Position numbers and translations under genes: made by a program. From Rhizobium sp. CF080 (GTDB lineage: Bacteria; Pseudomonadota; Alphaproteobacteria; Rhizobiales; Rhizobiaceae), in the NCBI RefSeq assembly GCF_000282095.2, contig NZ_AKKC02000008.1, positions 124,001-188,000 on the forward strand: a DNA stretch of 64,000 bases, given 5' to 3'. Shown one piece after another: positions 56,178 to 64,000 of this stretch. The first letter of the stretch is position 1. Every line of letters starts with the position of its first letter. The notes under the pieces are model-generated. The model ran no database searches, was not told the origin of the DNA, and saw only the letters and a list, made by a program, of their open reading frames with translations.

Positions 56178-57071
56178 ATGGCGATCACGGTTGAGCGATT
56201 GAAGGAGCTGCTTGCCTTCGAGGAGGCTGTCCTGACGCTTACGGACAGTTCCGCGGAAATCCGGGACGGTTATATTCTCGAGAGGCTGCGGTTTCGCTTG
56301 GGCGACGGGACGGAAGTGCGCGGCTTCCTGACCCGGCCGAGCGAAGGCTTCCTGACTGCGGGGCCGGCGATCCTGCATGCCCACGCGCATGGCGCCCGGT
56401 GGGATATCGGCGCCTCCGAACTGATCGAGGGCCGGCCGGCTCTGCTCGATGCGCCGGGGCCGGCGCTGGCGCGTGAGGGATATGTGGTCCTGTGCATCGA
56501 CATGCCGACGTTCGGCGAACGCGCCGGGGTAACCGAGGATGCGGCGACCAAGGCGGCCCTCTGGCACGGGAAAACGCTGTTCGGGCAGATGCTTTCGGAA
56601 CAGGCCGCGGCGCTGACCTGGCTTGCAGGGCGGCCGGAGGTCGATCCGCAACGGATCGGCGTCGCGGGGCTGTCGATGGGCGCGACGCTTGCTTATTTCC
56701 TGGCGGCGATCGACCCGCGGGTGAAGGCGAATGCGCACCTATGCTGCTACGCGGATTTCGCGACGCTCATCGAAACCGGCGCCCATGATCTGCACGGCCA
56801 TTACCTGACCGTGCCGGGGCTGCTGAAGGAAACATCGATCGGCGAGATCGCCGGACTGGCGGCGCCGCGGCCGCAGCTGATCTGCATCGGCTGGGACGAC
56901 CCGCTGACGCCGCCTGACGCGGTGGAGCGCGCCTTTGCCGAAACGGAGGCGGCTTATCTGAAGGCCGAAGCGCTCGGCGCGCTGGTCTTCCTGCCGGAGG
57001 CAGGCGTCGGCCATCGCGAGACGGCGGCGATGCGGCGGGCGATGCTGGTGTTTTTCAAGGGGTATTTGTGA
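56178..57071 (+). CDS. Alpha/beta-hydrolase (dienelactone hydrolase/acetyl-xylan-esterase-like)
   Basis: The 297-aa protein has the nucleophile elbow GLSMGA (GxSxG) in GVAGLSMGATLAYFLAAIDPR, an oxyanion strand PAILHAHAHGARWDIG, an acid near GWDDPLTPPDAVE and the histidine in EAGVGHRET. Domain layout fits esterases of the DLH/acetyl-xylan-esterase type, and no signal peptide is seen, so it is cytosolic. Next to a carbohydrate ABC operon on the opposite strand, which would suit deacetylation of imported sugars; inferred only. ATG at 56178 follows GGAGGAGGGG. Confidence 0.8.
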   Translation: MAITVERLKELLAFEEAVLTLTDSSAEIRDGYILERLRFRLGDGTEVRGFLTRPSEGFLTAGPAILHAHAHGARWDIGASELIEGRPALLDAPGPALAREGYVVLCIDMPTFGERAGVTEDAATKAALWHGKTLFGQMLSEQAAALTWLAGRPEVDPQRIGVAGLSMGATLAYFLAAIDPRVKANAHLCCYADFATLIETGAHDLHGHYLTVPGLLKETSIGEIAGLAAPRPQLICIGWDDPLTPPDAVERAFAETEAAYLKAEALGALVFLPEAGVGHRETAAMRRAMLVFFKGYL

Positions 57072-57087
57072 GGGGCAATTCTGGAAA

Positions 57088-58170
57088 TCAGCACCCCTTC
57101 ACCCTCAGCCCATTGCGGTCGAACAGGTGCAGCGGGGCGCCGGCGACGGAGAAGTGAGCTTCGTCGCCCGGTGAAATGAGCTTCTGGCCCGGAACGACGG
57201 CGAGGAGTTTTTCGCCGTTCAGATCCGCATGGATGACCGTTTCGGAGCCGAGCGCTTCGACCAGCCGGACTTTCACCTTGAGGCTGCCGGGATCATTGGC
57301 GAGCGTGATGTGTTGCGGGCGGATGCCGATCGTCAGCTTGTCGCCGACGGAGAGGGAATGGCCCGAGAACGGCACGAGCAGGCGGTGGCCGCCGGATGTC
57401 GCAAGCGTCGCGGCGCCGTTCTGCAGCTCAGTGACTTCGCCGGCGAGGAAATTCATGTGCGGCGCGCCGATGAAGCCGGCGACGAAGCGGTTGGCGGGCG
57501 TGTTGTAGAGATCGAGCGGGGTGCCGACCTGTTCGATCTTGCCGGCGCGCATCACGACGATGCGGTGGGCGAGCGTCATCGCCTCCACCTGGTCGTGGGT
57601 GACGTAGATCATCGTCGAGCCGAGGCGGCCGTGCAGGGCTGCGAGTTCGGCGCGGGTCGAGACGCGCAGTTCGGCGTCGAGGTTCGACAGCGGCTCGTCG
57701 AGCAGGAAGGCAGTCGGGCGGCGCACGATGGCGCGGCCGATCGCGACGCGCTGGCGCTGGCCGCCGGAAAGCTGGCCGGGCCGGCGTTCCAGATAGGGTT
57801 CGATCTCCAGCATGCGGGCGGCTTCGAGGATGCGCTCGGCGACCTCGGTCTTCGGCATGTTGGAATTTTCCAGCCCGAAGGCGAGGTTCTGGCGCACGCT
57901 CATGTGTGGATAGAGCGCATAGGACTGGAAGACCATGGCAAGGCCGCGATCGGCTGCGGACACCTCGTTGACGCGCTTGCCGTCGATCTCGATCTCGCCG
58001 CTGGAGACCTTTTCGAGGCCGGCAATGGTGCGCAGCAAGGTCGATTTTCCGCAGCCGGACGGGCCGACGAAGACGATGAACTCGCCGTCCTTGATCTCGA
58101 GGTCGATGTCCTTCAGGACGTCGACCGCGCCGAAGGATTTCTTGATTTTGGTGAGTGTGATCTCGCCCAT
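57088..58170 (-). CDS. UgpC-type sugar ABC transporter ATP-binding protein
   Basis: The 360-aa ABC ATPase has Walker A GPSGCGKSTLLRTIAGL, signature LSGGQRQRVAIGRAI, Walker B AFLLDEPLSNLDAELR and VTHDQVEAMTLAHR, then a C-terminal TOBE/MalK-type regulatory domain. It powers import through the two permeases. Last gene of the operon SBP-permease-permease-ATPase. UgpC/MalK-type ATPases are often shared among sugar transporters, so substrate cannot be deduced from it. Confidence 0.93.
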   Translation of the reverse strand: MGEITLTKIKKSFGAVDVLKDIDLEIKDGEFIVFVGPSGCGKSTLLRTIAGLEKVSSGEIEIDGKRVNEVSAADRGLAMVFQSYALYPHMSVRQNLAFGLENSNMPKTEVAERILEAARMLEIEPYLERRPGQLSGGQRQRVAIGRAIVRRPTAFLLDEPLSNLDAELRVSTRAELAALHGRLGSTMIYVTHDQVEAMTLAHRIVVMRAGKIEQVGTPLDLYNTPANRFVAGFIGAPHMNFLAGEVTELQNGAATLATSGGHRLLVPFSGHSLSVGDKLTIGIRPQHITLANDPGSLKVKVRLVEALGSETVIHADLNGEKLLAVVPGQKLISPGDEAHFSVAGAPLHLFDRNGLRVKGC

Positions 58171-58179
58171 CGGTGATCC

Positions 58180-59232
58180 TTATTTCAGGCCGGTGCCGGC
58201 AATGCCGGTGGTGATGAAACGCTGCAGGAAGATGAAGACCAGCACGACCGGGATCATGGTCACGACCGTCATCGCCAGGATGAAGTGCCACTGGACGTTC
58301 AGCTCGCCGGAATAGATGCTGAGGCCCACCTGCAGGGTGTAGAGTTCGCGGCGCGACAGCACGATCAGCGGCCACAGGAAGTCGTTCCAGCGCCAGACGA
58401 CCGAGAAGATCGCCAGCACCGCGAGTGCCGGCGCCGTCAGCGGCAGGACGATGCGCCAGTAGATCTGCCACTCGGACGCCTTGTCCATGCGCGCCGCGTC
58501 GATCAGTTCGTCCGGGATGGTCAGCATGTACTGACGCAGGATGAACACGCCGGTCGGGGTGGCGACCGTCGGCAGGATGACGCCCCAGAGATTGTTGAAC
58601 AGCCCGAGCGACGAGATGATCGAATAGAGCGGCACCATGATCACCGAAAGCGGCACCATCAGAGTCGCAAGGATAACCAGCATGGCGAGCGAGCGGCCGC
58701 GGAATTCGTATTTCGACAGCGCGAAGGCGGCCATGGAATTGACGATCAGGGTGATCAGCGTCGCCGTCACCGTCACGAAGACGGAATTCCACAGGTATTG
58801 CAGGAAATCGAACTGGGTGAAGGGCGTCGTGTAGTTTTCCGTGGCAAACGAGACCGAGCGGACCGGGGTGCGATCGTTGATGTTGACGCGGACGATTTCG
58901 CCGGGCGCCTTCGGATCGACCATCTGGGCGACGAGGCCGATGCGGCGCACTTCGGCCAGCACCTTGGTCGAACCGTCCGGCATCTTGGCGTCGAACAGCT
59001 GCAGCGGCTTGTCGTAACCCTGCACCGTGGCCTGGCTGGTGACGTAAGGCAGGATGGAGGGCGGGAACTCGGCAAGTGCCGCCGGTGTCTTGAACGACGA
59101 GAAGGCGAGCCAGACGGCCGGGCCGAACATGATGATCAGTCCGCCGACGAGCCAGACCCAGGTGACGATATCCGTCCAGTGCCAGCTTTTGCCGCCGCGG
59201 CGGCGCAGAATGAAACGGGAGGCGACACCCAT
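58180..59232 (-). CDS. Carbohydrate ABC transporter permease (MalG-type) with a long periplasmic loop
   Basis: The 350-aa protein has six transmembrane helices and the EAA loop IDAARMDKASEWQIYWRIVLPLTAPALAVLAI. It is longer than the usual about 280 aa because of an extra domain of about 80 residues between the first two helices (PSILPYVTSQATVQGYDKP to TENYTTPFTQFDFLQYLWNS). Its start overlaps the upstream permease stop by one base (TGATG). Confidence 0.9.
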   Translation of the reverse strand: MGVASRFILRRRGGKSWHWTDIVTWVWLVGGLIIMFGPAVWLAFSSFKTPAALAEFPPSILPYVTSQATVQGYDKPLQLFDAKMPDGSTKVLAEVRRIGLVAQMVDPKAPGEIVRVNINDRTPVRSVSFATENYTTPFTQFDFLQYLWNSVFVTVTATLITLIVNSMAAFALSKYEFRGRSLAMLVILATLMVPLSVIMVPLYSIISSLGLFNNLWGVILPTVATPTGVFILRQYMLTIPDELIDAARMDKASEWQIYWRIVLPLTAPALAVLAIFSVVWRWNDFLWPLIVLSRRELYTLQVGLSIYSGELNVQWHFILAMTVVTMIPVVLVFIFLQRFITTGIAGTGLK

Positions 59233-60260
59233 CAGCGTTTCCCCTTCTTTTCGCCGCGCTGGCCAATGCCCAGCTGGATCAGTGTCAGAACGACGAGCAC
59301 GAGGCCCATCAGGATCGAGGCGGCGGCGGCAAGGCCCGGATTGCGGAGTGCCGAGGCGAAGCCGGTCTCGTAGATATATTGGGTGAGGTAGAGCGTGCTG
59401 GTGCCCGGACCGCCGCCCGTCAGTACGTAGACCTCGTCGAAGATCTGCACGGCGCGGATGAGCGCGAGCACCACGACGACCAGGAGATTGGGCATGAGCA
59501 GCGGCAGCGTGATGCGCCAGAAGACGCGCGCCGGCTTGGTGCCGTCCATTTCTGCCGCTTCATAGAGATCCTTCGGGATCGCCTGCAGGCCGGCGAGCAG
59601 GATCAGCGCATAGAAGCCCATATGTGCCCAGAGCGATACGCCGATCGTGGCGACAAAGGTCCAGTTGCGGTCGGTGAGCCAGGTATAGGGCTCGACGCCG
59701 AACTGGTAGAGGCCGAAATTCAGCAGGCCCTGGCGCTGCAGGATCCATTTCCAGATCAGGCCGACGACAACAGGCGACAGGAGCACGGGGAAGAAGAACA
59801 CGGCGCGCCAGAAGGAGCGGGCGGCGAGATCGCGGTTGAGGATCAGCGCGGTGATCAGCGCCGTCAGGATCATCAGCGAGACCTGCAGGACCACGAACCA
59901 GAACGTGTTGCCGACGGCGGTCCAGAAGGCATCCTCCTGGCAGGACATCGGATCGAGATAATTGGCGCACTGGAACAGACGGGCATATTGGTCGGCGCCG
60001 ACGAACTGGCGCTCGGTGAGGAAGAAGGCCGTGCCGCCGGTCATCGAGTAGACGAAGTTGATGACGAGGGGCAGGAGCACGAAAATGCCGAAGATCAGCA
60101 TGTTCGGAGCAAGGAATACGGTCGCCATGCCGCCGATGCCCGCCGCCTTCTGGACGGCGCGCAGGGGGATGTCGATCGCGCGCATCAGGAGATGCACGGG
60201 CGCCATGAGGAGGCTGCCGAGGCGTTCGGTGAGGGTGGGTGAGGGCGTCGGTGCGGTCAT
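59232..60260 (-). CDS. Carbohydrate ABC transporter permease (MalF-type)
   Basis: The 342-aa protein has about seven helices and the EAA loop YEAAEMDGTKPARVFWRITLPLLMPNLLVVVVLALIRAVQIF. An extracytoplasmic segment with FFLTERQFVGADQYARLFQCANYLDPMSCQED follows the second helix, containing two cysteines. Encoded 7 bp from the RIME-like repeat that separates it from the binding protein gene. Confidence 0.92.
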   Translation of the reverse strand: MTAPTPSPTLTERLGSLLMAPVHLLMRAIDIPLRAVQKAAGIGGMATVFLAPNMLIFGIFVLLPLVINFVYSMTGGTAFFLTERQFVGADQYARLFQCANYLDPMSCQEDAFWTAVGNTFWFVVLQVSLMILTALITALILNRDLAARSFWRAVFFFPVLLSPVVVGLIWKWILQRQGLLNFGLYQFGVEPYTWLTDRNWTFVATIGVSLWAHMGFYALILLAGLQAIPKDLYEAAEMDGTKPARVFWRITLPLLMPNLLVVVVLALIRAVQIFDEVYVLTGGGPGTSTLYLTQYIYETGFASALRNPGLAAAASILMGLVLVVLTLIQLGIGQRGEKKGKR

Positions 60261-60266
60261 GGGGTC

Positions 60267-60413
60267 ACTCCCTCTTCTCCCCAGCGGGGAGAAGGTGGCC
60301 CGAAGGGTCGGATGAGGGGGGGCGCCAGCCTCAGGACGGAAAGGGATTGCCGTGTGGCCCCCTCATCGCCTCGCTTCGCTCGGCACTTCTCCCCGCTGGG
60401 GAGAAGAGGGAGT
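60267..60413. repeat. RIME-like element with perfect 28-bp terminal inverted repeats
   Basis: The first 28 bp (60267-60294) are the exact reverse complement of the last 28 bp (60386-60413), starting ACTCCCTCTTCTCCCC. Internal CGGATGAGGGG/CCCCTCATC arms are related to the element at 8023-8190. A further hairpin, TCTCCCCC with GGGGGAGA, follows at 60454-60476. No coding content. It sits inside the ABC operon between the binding protein and permease genes, so it may affect their relative expression. Confidence 0.85.
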
Positions 60414-60507
60414 CCGTGGCTGCGTTCCGTTTCCAGAACCAAATAGGCGGTGGTCTCCCCCCCAAACCGGGGGAGAGTGGATGTCGGAAGGTGGGTAGCA
60501 ACCGCCA

Positions 60508-61776
60508 TCAAAGGCCGCTATCCTTGACCTTCTGGGCGATATCCGCGTCGATGCGCGTGAACGCGTCTTCGAGCTTTAGTTCGCCGGCGAGCGTCTGACC
60601 GACGCGGGTGACGATCGCGGCATAGACTGTGTCGGACCAGCGCCAGCCGGGCAGCTTCAGGGCGGTGTCGGCGGTGGTCTTGGATGCCTCGACATATTTA
60701 GTCAGGGCCGCCTTGGCGAAGGCATTGTCGGTCTTGAAGTCCAGACCGCCCTTGTCGACCACGCCCTTGTGACCGGGCAGGAAGAGGGTCCGCTCGGAGA
60801 ATTCCTTGACGATCTTCTCCTGGGCGAGCCAGTCCATGAGGGCTGCGACCTCTTTCGGGTTCTTGGTATATTTCACCGCCACGAGTGCCGCGCCGCCGGG
60901 CATGCCGGTGCAGGCTGCCGGGCCGCAGGGGCTGCCGGTCGCCACCCAGTCGAAGTTGTTGCCGATCTTGGTGGCAAGGTTCGCCACCTGCCAGGAACCG
61001 GAATAATAGAAGGGAAGCTGGCCGTTGATGAAGTCGTCGGCGGCGGCGCGATAGGTGTTGCCGGCGGCCGAGACCCAGACGTCCTTCGAGAAGGAGCCGT
61101 CACCGACCCAGCCGACGAACTTGGTCAGGAAATCCTTGGCGCCCTTGTCGAGCGGGGCGGGCTTGCCGTCCTTGCCGATATAGTTGGCGCCGTAGGACAG
61201 GAGCGGAGCGGTCAGGCGGTGGCCGGAACGGTCGATCGCCATGGAGAACGGGGTCTTCTGGCTTTCCTTGACCTTCTTGGCGGCTGCGGCCCACTCGTCC
61301 CACGTGGCCTTCGGGCCCGGAAGCGGAACACCGGCCTGGTCGAACAAGGTCTTGTTGGCAAAACCGCCGGTCAGGGTGATCTGCGTCATGAAGCCGGAGA
61401 TCTGGTTGGAACCGTCCGGACGCATCCAGTCCGCCTGAGCGCCGAAATTATCGTCCCAATACTTGGCATCCTTGACCAGCGGGCGCAGATCGAGCCAGTG
61501 CTTCGAATTGTCCTTGATCTGGGCGACACGGGCGATGTCCGGGCCGTTGCCGGCTTCCAGCTGGACCGGCAGCTGTTCCCTGACGACGCTGTACGATACG
61601 TTGTCGAGGATGACGTTGATGCCCGGGTTTTCCTTCATGAAGCGACCGACGAGGTCCTTCATGACGTCGCCTTCGACGCCGTCCGAATACCACATGATTC
61701 GCACGTCGCCGGCATGCGCCGCCGTCGACATGAGAAGGGCGAGCGCTGCGCCCGCCAGAAGCGATTTGGTTTTCAT
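60508..61776 (-). CDS. Carbohydrate ABC transporter substrate-binding protein
   Basis: The 422-aa protein has a Sec signal peptide (MKTKSLLAGAALALLMSTAAHA) and a family-1 solute-binding fold with GDVRIMWYSDGVEGD, MKENPGINVILD, NFDWVATGSPCGPAACTGMPGGAAL and ALTKYVEASKTTADTALKL. The ATG at 61776 is chosen because AGGAGG lies 8 bases upstream; an ATG 6 bases earlier is too close. It is the first transport gene. The ligand is unknown. Two cysteines (SPCGPAAC) may form a disulfide. Confidence 0.92.
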   Translation of the reverse strand: MKTKSLLAGAALALLMSTAAHAGDVRIMWYSDGVEGDVMKDLVGRFMKENPGINVILDNVSYSVVREQLPVQLEAGNGPDIARVAQIKDNSKHWLDLRPLVKDAKYWDDNFGAQADWMRPDGSNQISGFMTQITLTGGFANKTLFDQAGVPLPGPKATWDEWAAAAKKVKESQKTPFSMAIDRSGHRLTAPLLSYGANYIGKDGKPAPLDKGAKDFLTKFVGWVGDGSFSKDVWVSAAGNTYRAAADDFINGQLPFYYSGSWQVANLATKIGNNFDWVATGSPCGPAACTGMPGGAALVAVKYTKNPKEVAALMDWLAQEKIVKEFSERTLFLPGHKGVVDKGGLDFKTDNAFAKAALTKYVEASKTTADTALKLPGWRWSDTVYAAIVTRVGQTLAGELKLEDAFTRIDADIAQKVKDSGL

Positions 61777-61824
61777 GCTCATTTCCTCCTCTAAGTGGAC
61801 AGGGCCTCCTCCCGTCCGGTTTCC

Positions 61825-61850
61825 TTAAGGCGCACTTCTGTGCGCCTTAA
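61825..61850. terminator. Perfect 11-bp hairpin between enzyme and binding-protein genes
   Basis: TTAAGGCGCAC and GTGCGCCTTAA enclose a TTCT loop, a palindrome 15 bp after the stop of the large enzyme gene. Without a T-run it may be a mild terminator, an mRNA-stabilising structure or an operator for the transporter. Confidence 0.5.
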
Positions 61851-61865
61851 CCTGAAAAATCCTCG

Positions 61866-64000
61866 TTATGCGGAGCCCAGCATCGTTGCTTCGCCCCTCA
61901 CGGTATAATCCGCCCGCGCGATGACGCGGCCTTCGGCTTCCACGGAGCCGTCCTTCCTGAAGCGGACGGTACCATATTCCGGATCGTCGATAACGACGGT
62001 GCCGTCAGGCCCCTGCCGCGCCGCGAGCCCGCTGAAGCGATACTCGACGGCCATGAGATTGTTCGCCTCGCAGACGCGGACGATCCAACGGGTCTTCTGG
62101 CCGTACTGGCGCAGTTCCGCCCCGGCCGATGGCCCTTCGGTCACAGCCTCCAGCTTCGAGGGGCTGATCAGCAAGACGGCACCCTTGCCCGAACGGGCCA
62201 GCGCCATGCCGCCGGAAACGCTGGTTTCGTCGAACTCCGCCTTCGGGAACCAGGCATGAGTGAAATCCGGCTGTTCCTCGTAGGTGGTGAATTCCAGGAT
62301 CGCCAGGCCGCGATACTGCTGGGCGCGGGGGATGGTGCCGCAGCCGCCCCAATAGGACGGGCGGCCATAGCCGAACTGGATGGTCTCGCCCGGATGGTTG
62401 ATCCAGATCGCGGCCTCAGGCTTGTCGCCGAGGCGCAGGTGCAGAACGGTTTCCTGGTAACCCCATTCGTCCCAGCGGTAATGAACCGTCGAGCCCATGG
62501 CGAAGTGCTCGCCCTTGTAGTGATAGAGCGCGGCGAAGGAGTTTTCGCCCTGGGCGAAACGCCATTCCTGGTGCTGGCTGCCGCGGTGATCGGCGATCGC
62601 GGCAAGCTCGGACGGGATTTCGAGGCCGTGGTCGCGCAGGCAGACGGCCATCTGCGGCAGGCAATGCACCCGACGGCCATACCAGCCCTTGCCCCACAGC
62701 AGGCGGGCGACGCCGGAAAGTTCCAGCGACCGGCCGGCGCAGAGCGTGTGCTCGTAGGAGCGCCCTTGAGCCGCGGTGACCATGCCGTGATGGGCGGAGC
62801 GGGCGATGATTTCGCAGAGGCGGACGATGCCGGCTTTGGCGCGGTTGGCGATATCCTTGTCCGGCGAGAGCGCTGCAAGCGCCGTCAGGCCCTTGAGGTC
62901 GATCGGGAAATAGGGCGCCGAGTTGAATTCGGCCATTTCCCAATGTTCGAAATGGTCGAGCCAGGCGCGGACGCGGGCGGCACCGACGGCGCTCTGTTCG
63001 GAACCCTTGCGGCCGGAGCGCGCGAAGGTGGCGTCGGGCAGGAGATGGCCGGCGAGATAGGCCGAGGTATGGAAGAGCAGGGCGTGGTTTTCGGAAAAAT
63101 ACCACTGCACGTCATTGCCCGGCTCATCCATCCAGTAACGGTAGTTGAGGATGGCGCCGTCGATGCGGGCACGGGTCTTTTCGTTGATGTCCTTGCCCCA
63201 GACGGTGCGCGACCAGATGAGCGGGACGAGCGAGAAGTCGGCGCAATCGTGGCAGTCTTCGATCGAGGGCAGGATCTCCTCGATCATCGCATCCGTATCG
63301 GGGCCGGAACGGCCGCTGGCGAGACGGGCGAAGGCGCGCACGGTGTCGCGTTCGGAATTTTCCGAAATTTGCGCCAGGGTTTCGCCAATGCGATCGGTCA
63401 GCGATGCAGGAGCCTGCCCCTGGCTTTCGGCATGGCAGATCTCGACGCCGAGCGAACGGGACACGACGAAGCCGCCGGCATTCAGCGTGATGCGGAAATG
63501 GCGGAAATCGGCGGGCGCCTTTTCCGAGGGGCCGACATTGAGGCTGGTGGCGCCAGCCGGCAGGGTGAAGTCAAAATCGAAGCGCTCGCGCGACATGAAA
63601 TCGCCTTCGACCGCGACATTGACCTGCACTTCGACCGGCAGGGGCTCGGAGAGGAGCAGAGTGATGTCGCCGCCGAAATAATGCTGGCGGTCGAAAAACA
63701 TGGTGTCGAGCGCCGCTTCGAGGCTGGCTGCGACGGTGCTTGCGACCGGAACGGGCAGGGCGACGCTGGCGGCCGGGCCAGAGACATAATCGAACTGGTA
63801 GAAATAACGGGCGTCGCGTTCGGCGAGGTCGTCGAAGAACAGGGTGATCTCGTTCAGGCCGGCGACGAGCGGCAGTTCGAATTCCTGCTTGGCTTCGAGA
63901 TTGCGGCTATAGGGCGCCATCCAGCCGGCTTCCGTGCCGTTGACCCAGATGACCGCGCCGCCGCAGGTGCCGAGCCGGATCTTTGCCGTGCCCGCGGTTT
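61866..64000 (-). CDS. Large putative carbohydrate-active enzyme (5' end outside window)
   Basis: The frame is open to the right edge, giving over 710 residues. The N-terminal visible part is beta-rich and jelly-roll like (LGTCGGAVIWVNGTEAG, then VAGLNEITLFFDDLAERDARYFYQFDYVSG); the middle is helical with many conserved Trp/His (PGNDVQWYFSENHALLFHTSAYLAG, EFNSAPYFPIDLKGLTALAA, HGMVTAAQGRSYEHTLCAGRSL), resembling an alpha/alpha-barrel; the C-terminus is beta again. This fits glycoside hydrolases or lyases, but I cannot name a family. Upstream of a sugar ABC importer in the same orientation; no signal peptide can be judged. Confidence 0.6.
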   Translation of the reverse strand, partial: TAGTAKIRLGTCGGAVIWVNGTEAGWMAPYSRNLEAKQEFELPLVAGLNEITLFFDDLAERDARYFYQFDYVSGPAASVALPVPVASTVAASLEAALDTMFFDRQHYFGGDITLLLSEPLPVEVQVNVAVEGDFMSRERFDFDFTLPAGATSLNVGPSEKAPADFRHFRITLNAGGFVVSRSLGVEICHAESQGQAPASLTDRIGETLAQISENSERDTVRAFARLASGRSGPDTDAMIEEILPSIEDCHDCADFSLVPLIWSRTVWGKDINEKTRARIDGAILNYRYWMDEPGNDVQWYFSENHALLFHTSAYLAGHLLPDATFARSGRKGSEQSAVGAARVRAWLDHFEHWEMAEFNSAPYFPIDLKGLTALAALSPDKDIANRAKAGIVRLCEIIARSAHHGMVTAAQGRSYEHTLCAGRSLELSGVARLLWGKGWYGRRVHCLPQMAVCLRDHGLEIPSELAAIADHRGSQHQEWRFAQGENSFAALYHYKGEHFAMGSTVHYRWDEWGYQETVLHLRLGDKPEAAIWINHPGETIQFGYGRPSYWGGCGTIPRAQQYRGLAILEFTTYEEQPDFTHAWFPKAEFDETSVSGGMALARSGKGAVLLISPSKLEAVTEGPSAGAELRQYGQKTRWIVRVCEANNLMAVEYRFSGLAARQGPDGTVVIDDPEYGTVRFRKDGSVEAEGRVIARADYTVRGEATMLGSA

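Overview
The window is a high-GC chromosomal segment from an alphaproteobacterium, almost certainly Rhizobiaceae (Rhizobium/Neorhizobium/Agrobacterium type). Three things support this: the protein families present (CobT cobaltochelatase, CpdR, TIGR02302/DUF4175, DUF2125, DUF3108, DUF1178, UgpC-type sugar ABC transporter); the conserved blocks gloB-methyltransferase-hisC-tyrC, ftsEX-hpt-cpdR, lysA-lptM-argH-tlpA, etfBA-hbdA, secA-PPIase-argJ and comF-grxC-nitrilase-DUF1178-ubiG; and RIME-like palindromic intergenic elements. The species cannot be named from the sequence alone.

Layout. 1-7.2 kb: end of cobT, a phytase-like esterase, a queuosine-precursor transporter with a possible preQ1 riboswitch at its start codon, rpmB, DUF3108, two small membrane proteins, a cupin and gloB. 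7.2-15.5 kb: methyltransferase, hisC-tyrC, a two-gene unit made of a LecB-like lectin and a secreted metallophosphoesterase, DUF2125, chaC, plsC and ydcF. 15.5-28.8 kb: ftsEX, hpt, cpdR, a large DUF4175 protein, lysA-lptM-argH, tlpA, an unannotated structured RNA/small-ORF locus, hbdA and etfBA. 28.9-35.2 kb: rhomboid, cobalamin adenosyltransferase, HIG1-type protein, SDR, BrkB, gluQRS, alkA, HNH nuclease, dsbB. 35.4-37.3 kb: an accessory pocket between tRNA-Arg(CCG) and tRNA-Leu(CAA) carrying a DUF5343 gene (frameshifted) and a Swt1-type HEPN gene. 37.6-46.7 kb: glycine-rich secreted repeat protein, acyl-CoA synthetase, a GNAT/flippase pair for surface polysaccharide, secA and a periplasmic PPIase. 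46.8-55.7 kb: argJ-GNAT-mutT, a Flp pilin, comF-grxC-nitrilase-DUF1178-DUF3291, a ParDE-like toxin-antitoxin pair, ubiG. 56.2-64 kb: an esterase and a carbohydrate ABC transporter operon headed by a large putative carbohydrate-active enzyme that runs off the right edge.

Most of the window is housekeeping (amino-acid biosynthesis, cell division, protein export, electron-transfer flavoprotein, ubiquinone). Two genes belong to queuosine metabolism: the precursor transporter and gluQRS, which modifies queuosine on tRNA-Asp. Two belong to cobalamin metabolism: cobT and the adenosyltransferase.

The strongest candidates for undescribed biology are: (i) the HEPN/DUF5343 pair between two tRNA genes; (ii) the lectin-metallophosphoesterase operon; (iii) the 25.8-26.05 kb structured locus with two loops that are complementary to each other, a 29-codon ORF and a terminator; and (iv) the riboswitch-like pseudoknot that would sequester the start codon of the queuosine-precursor transporter.
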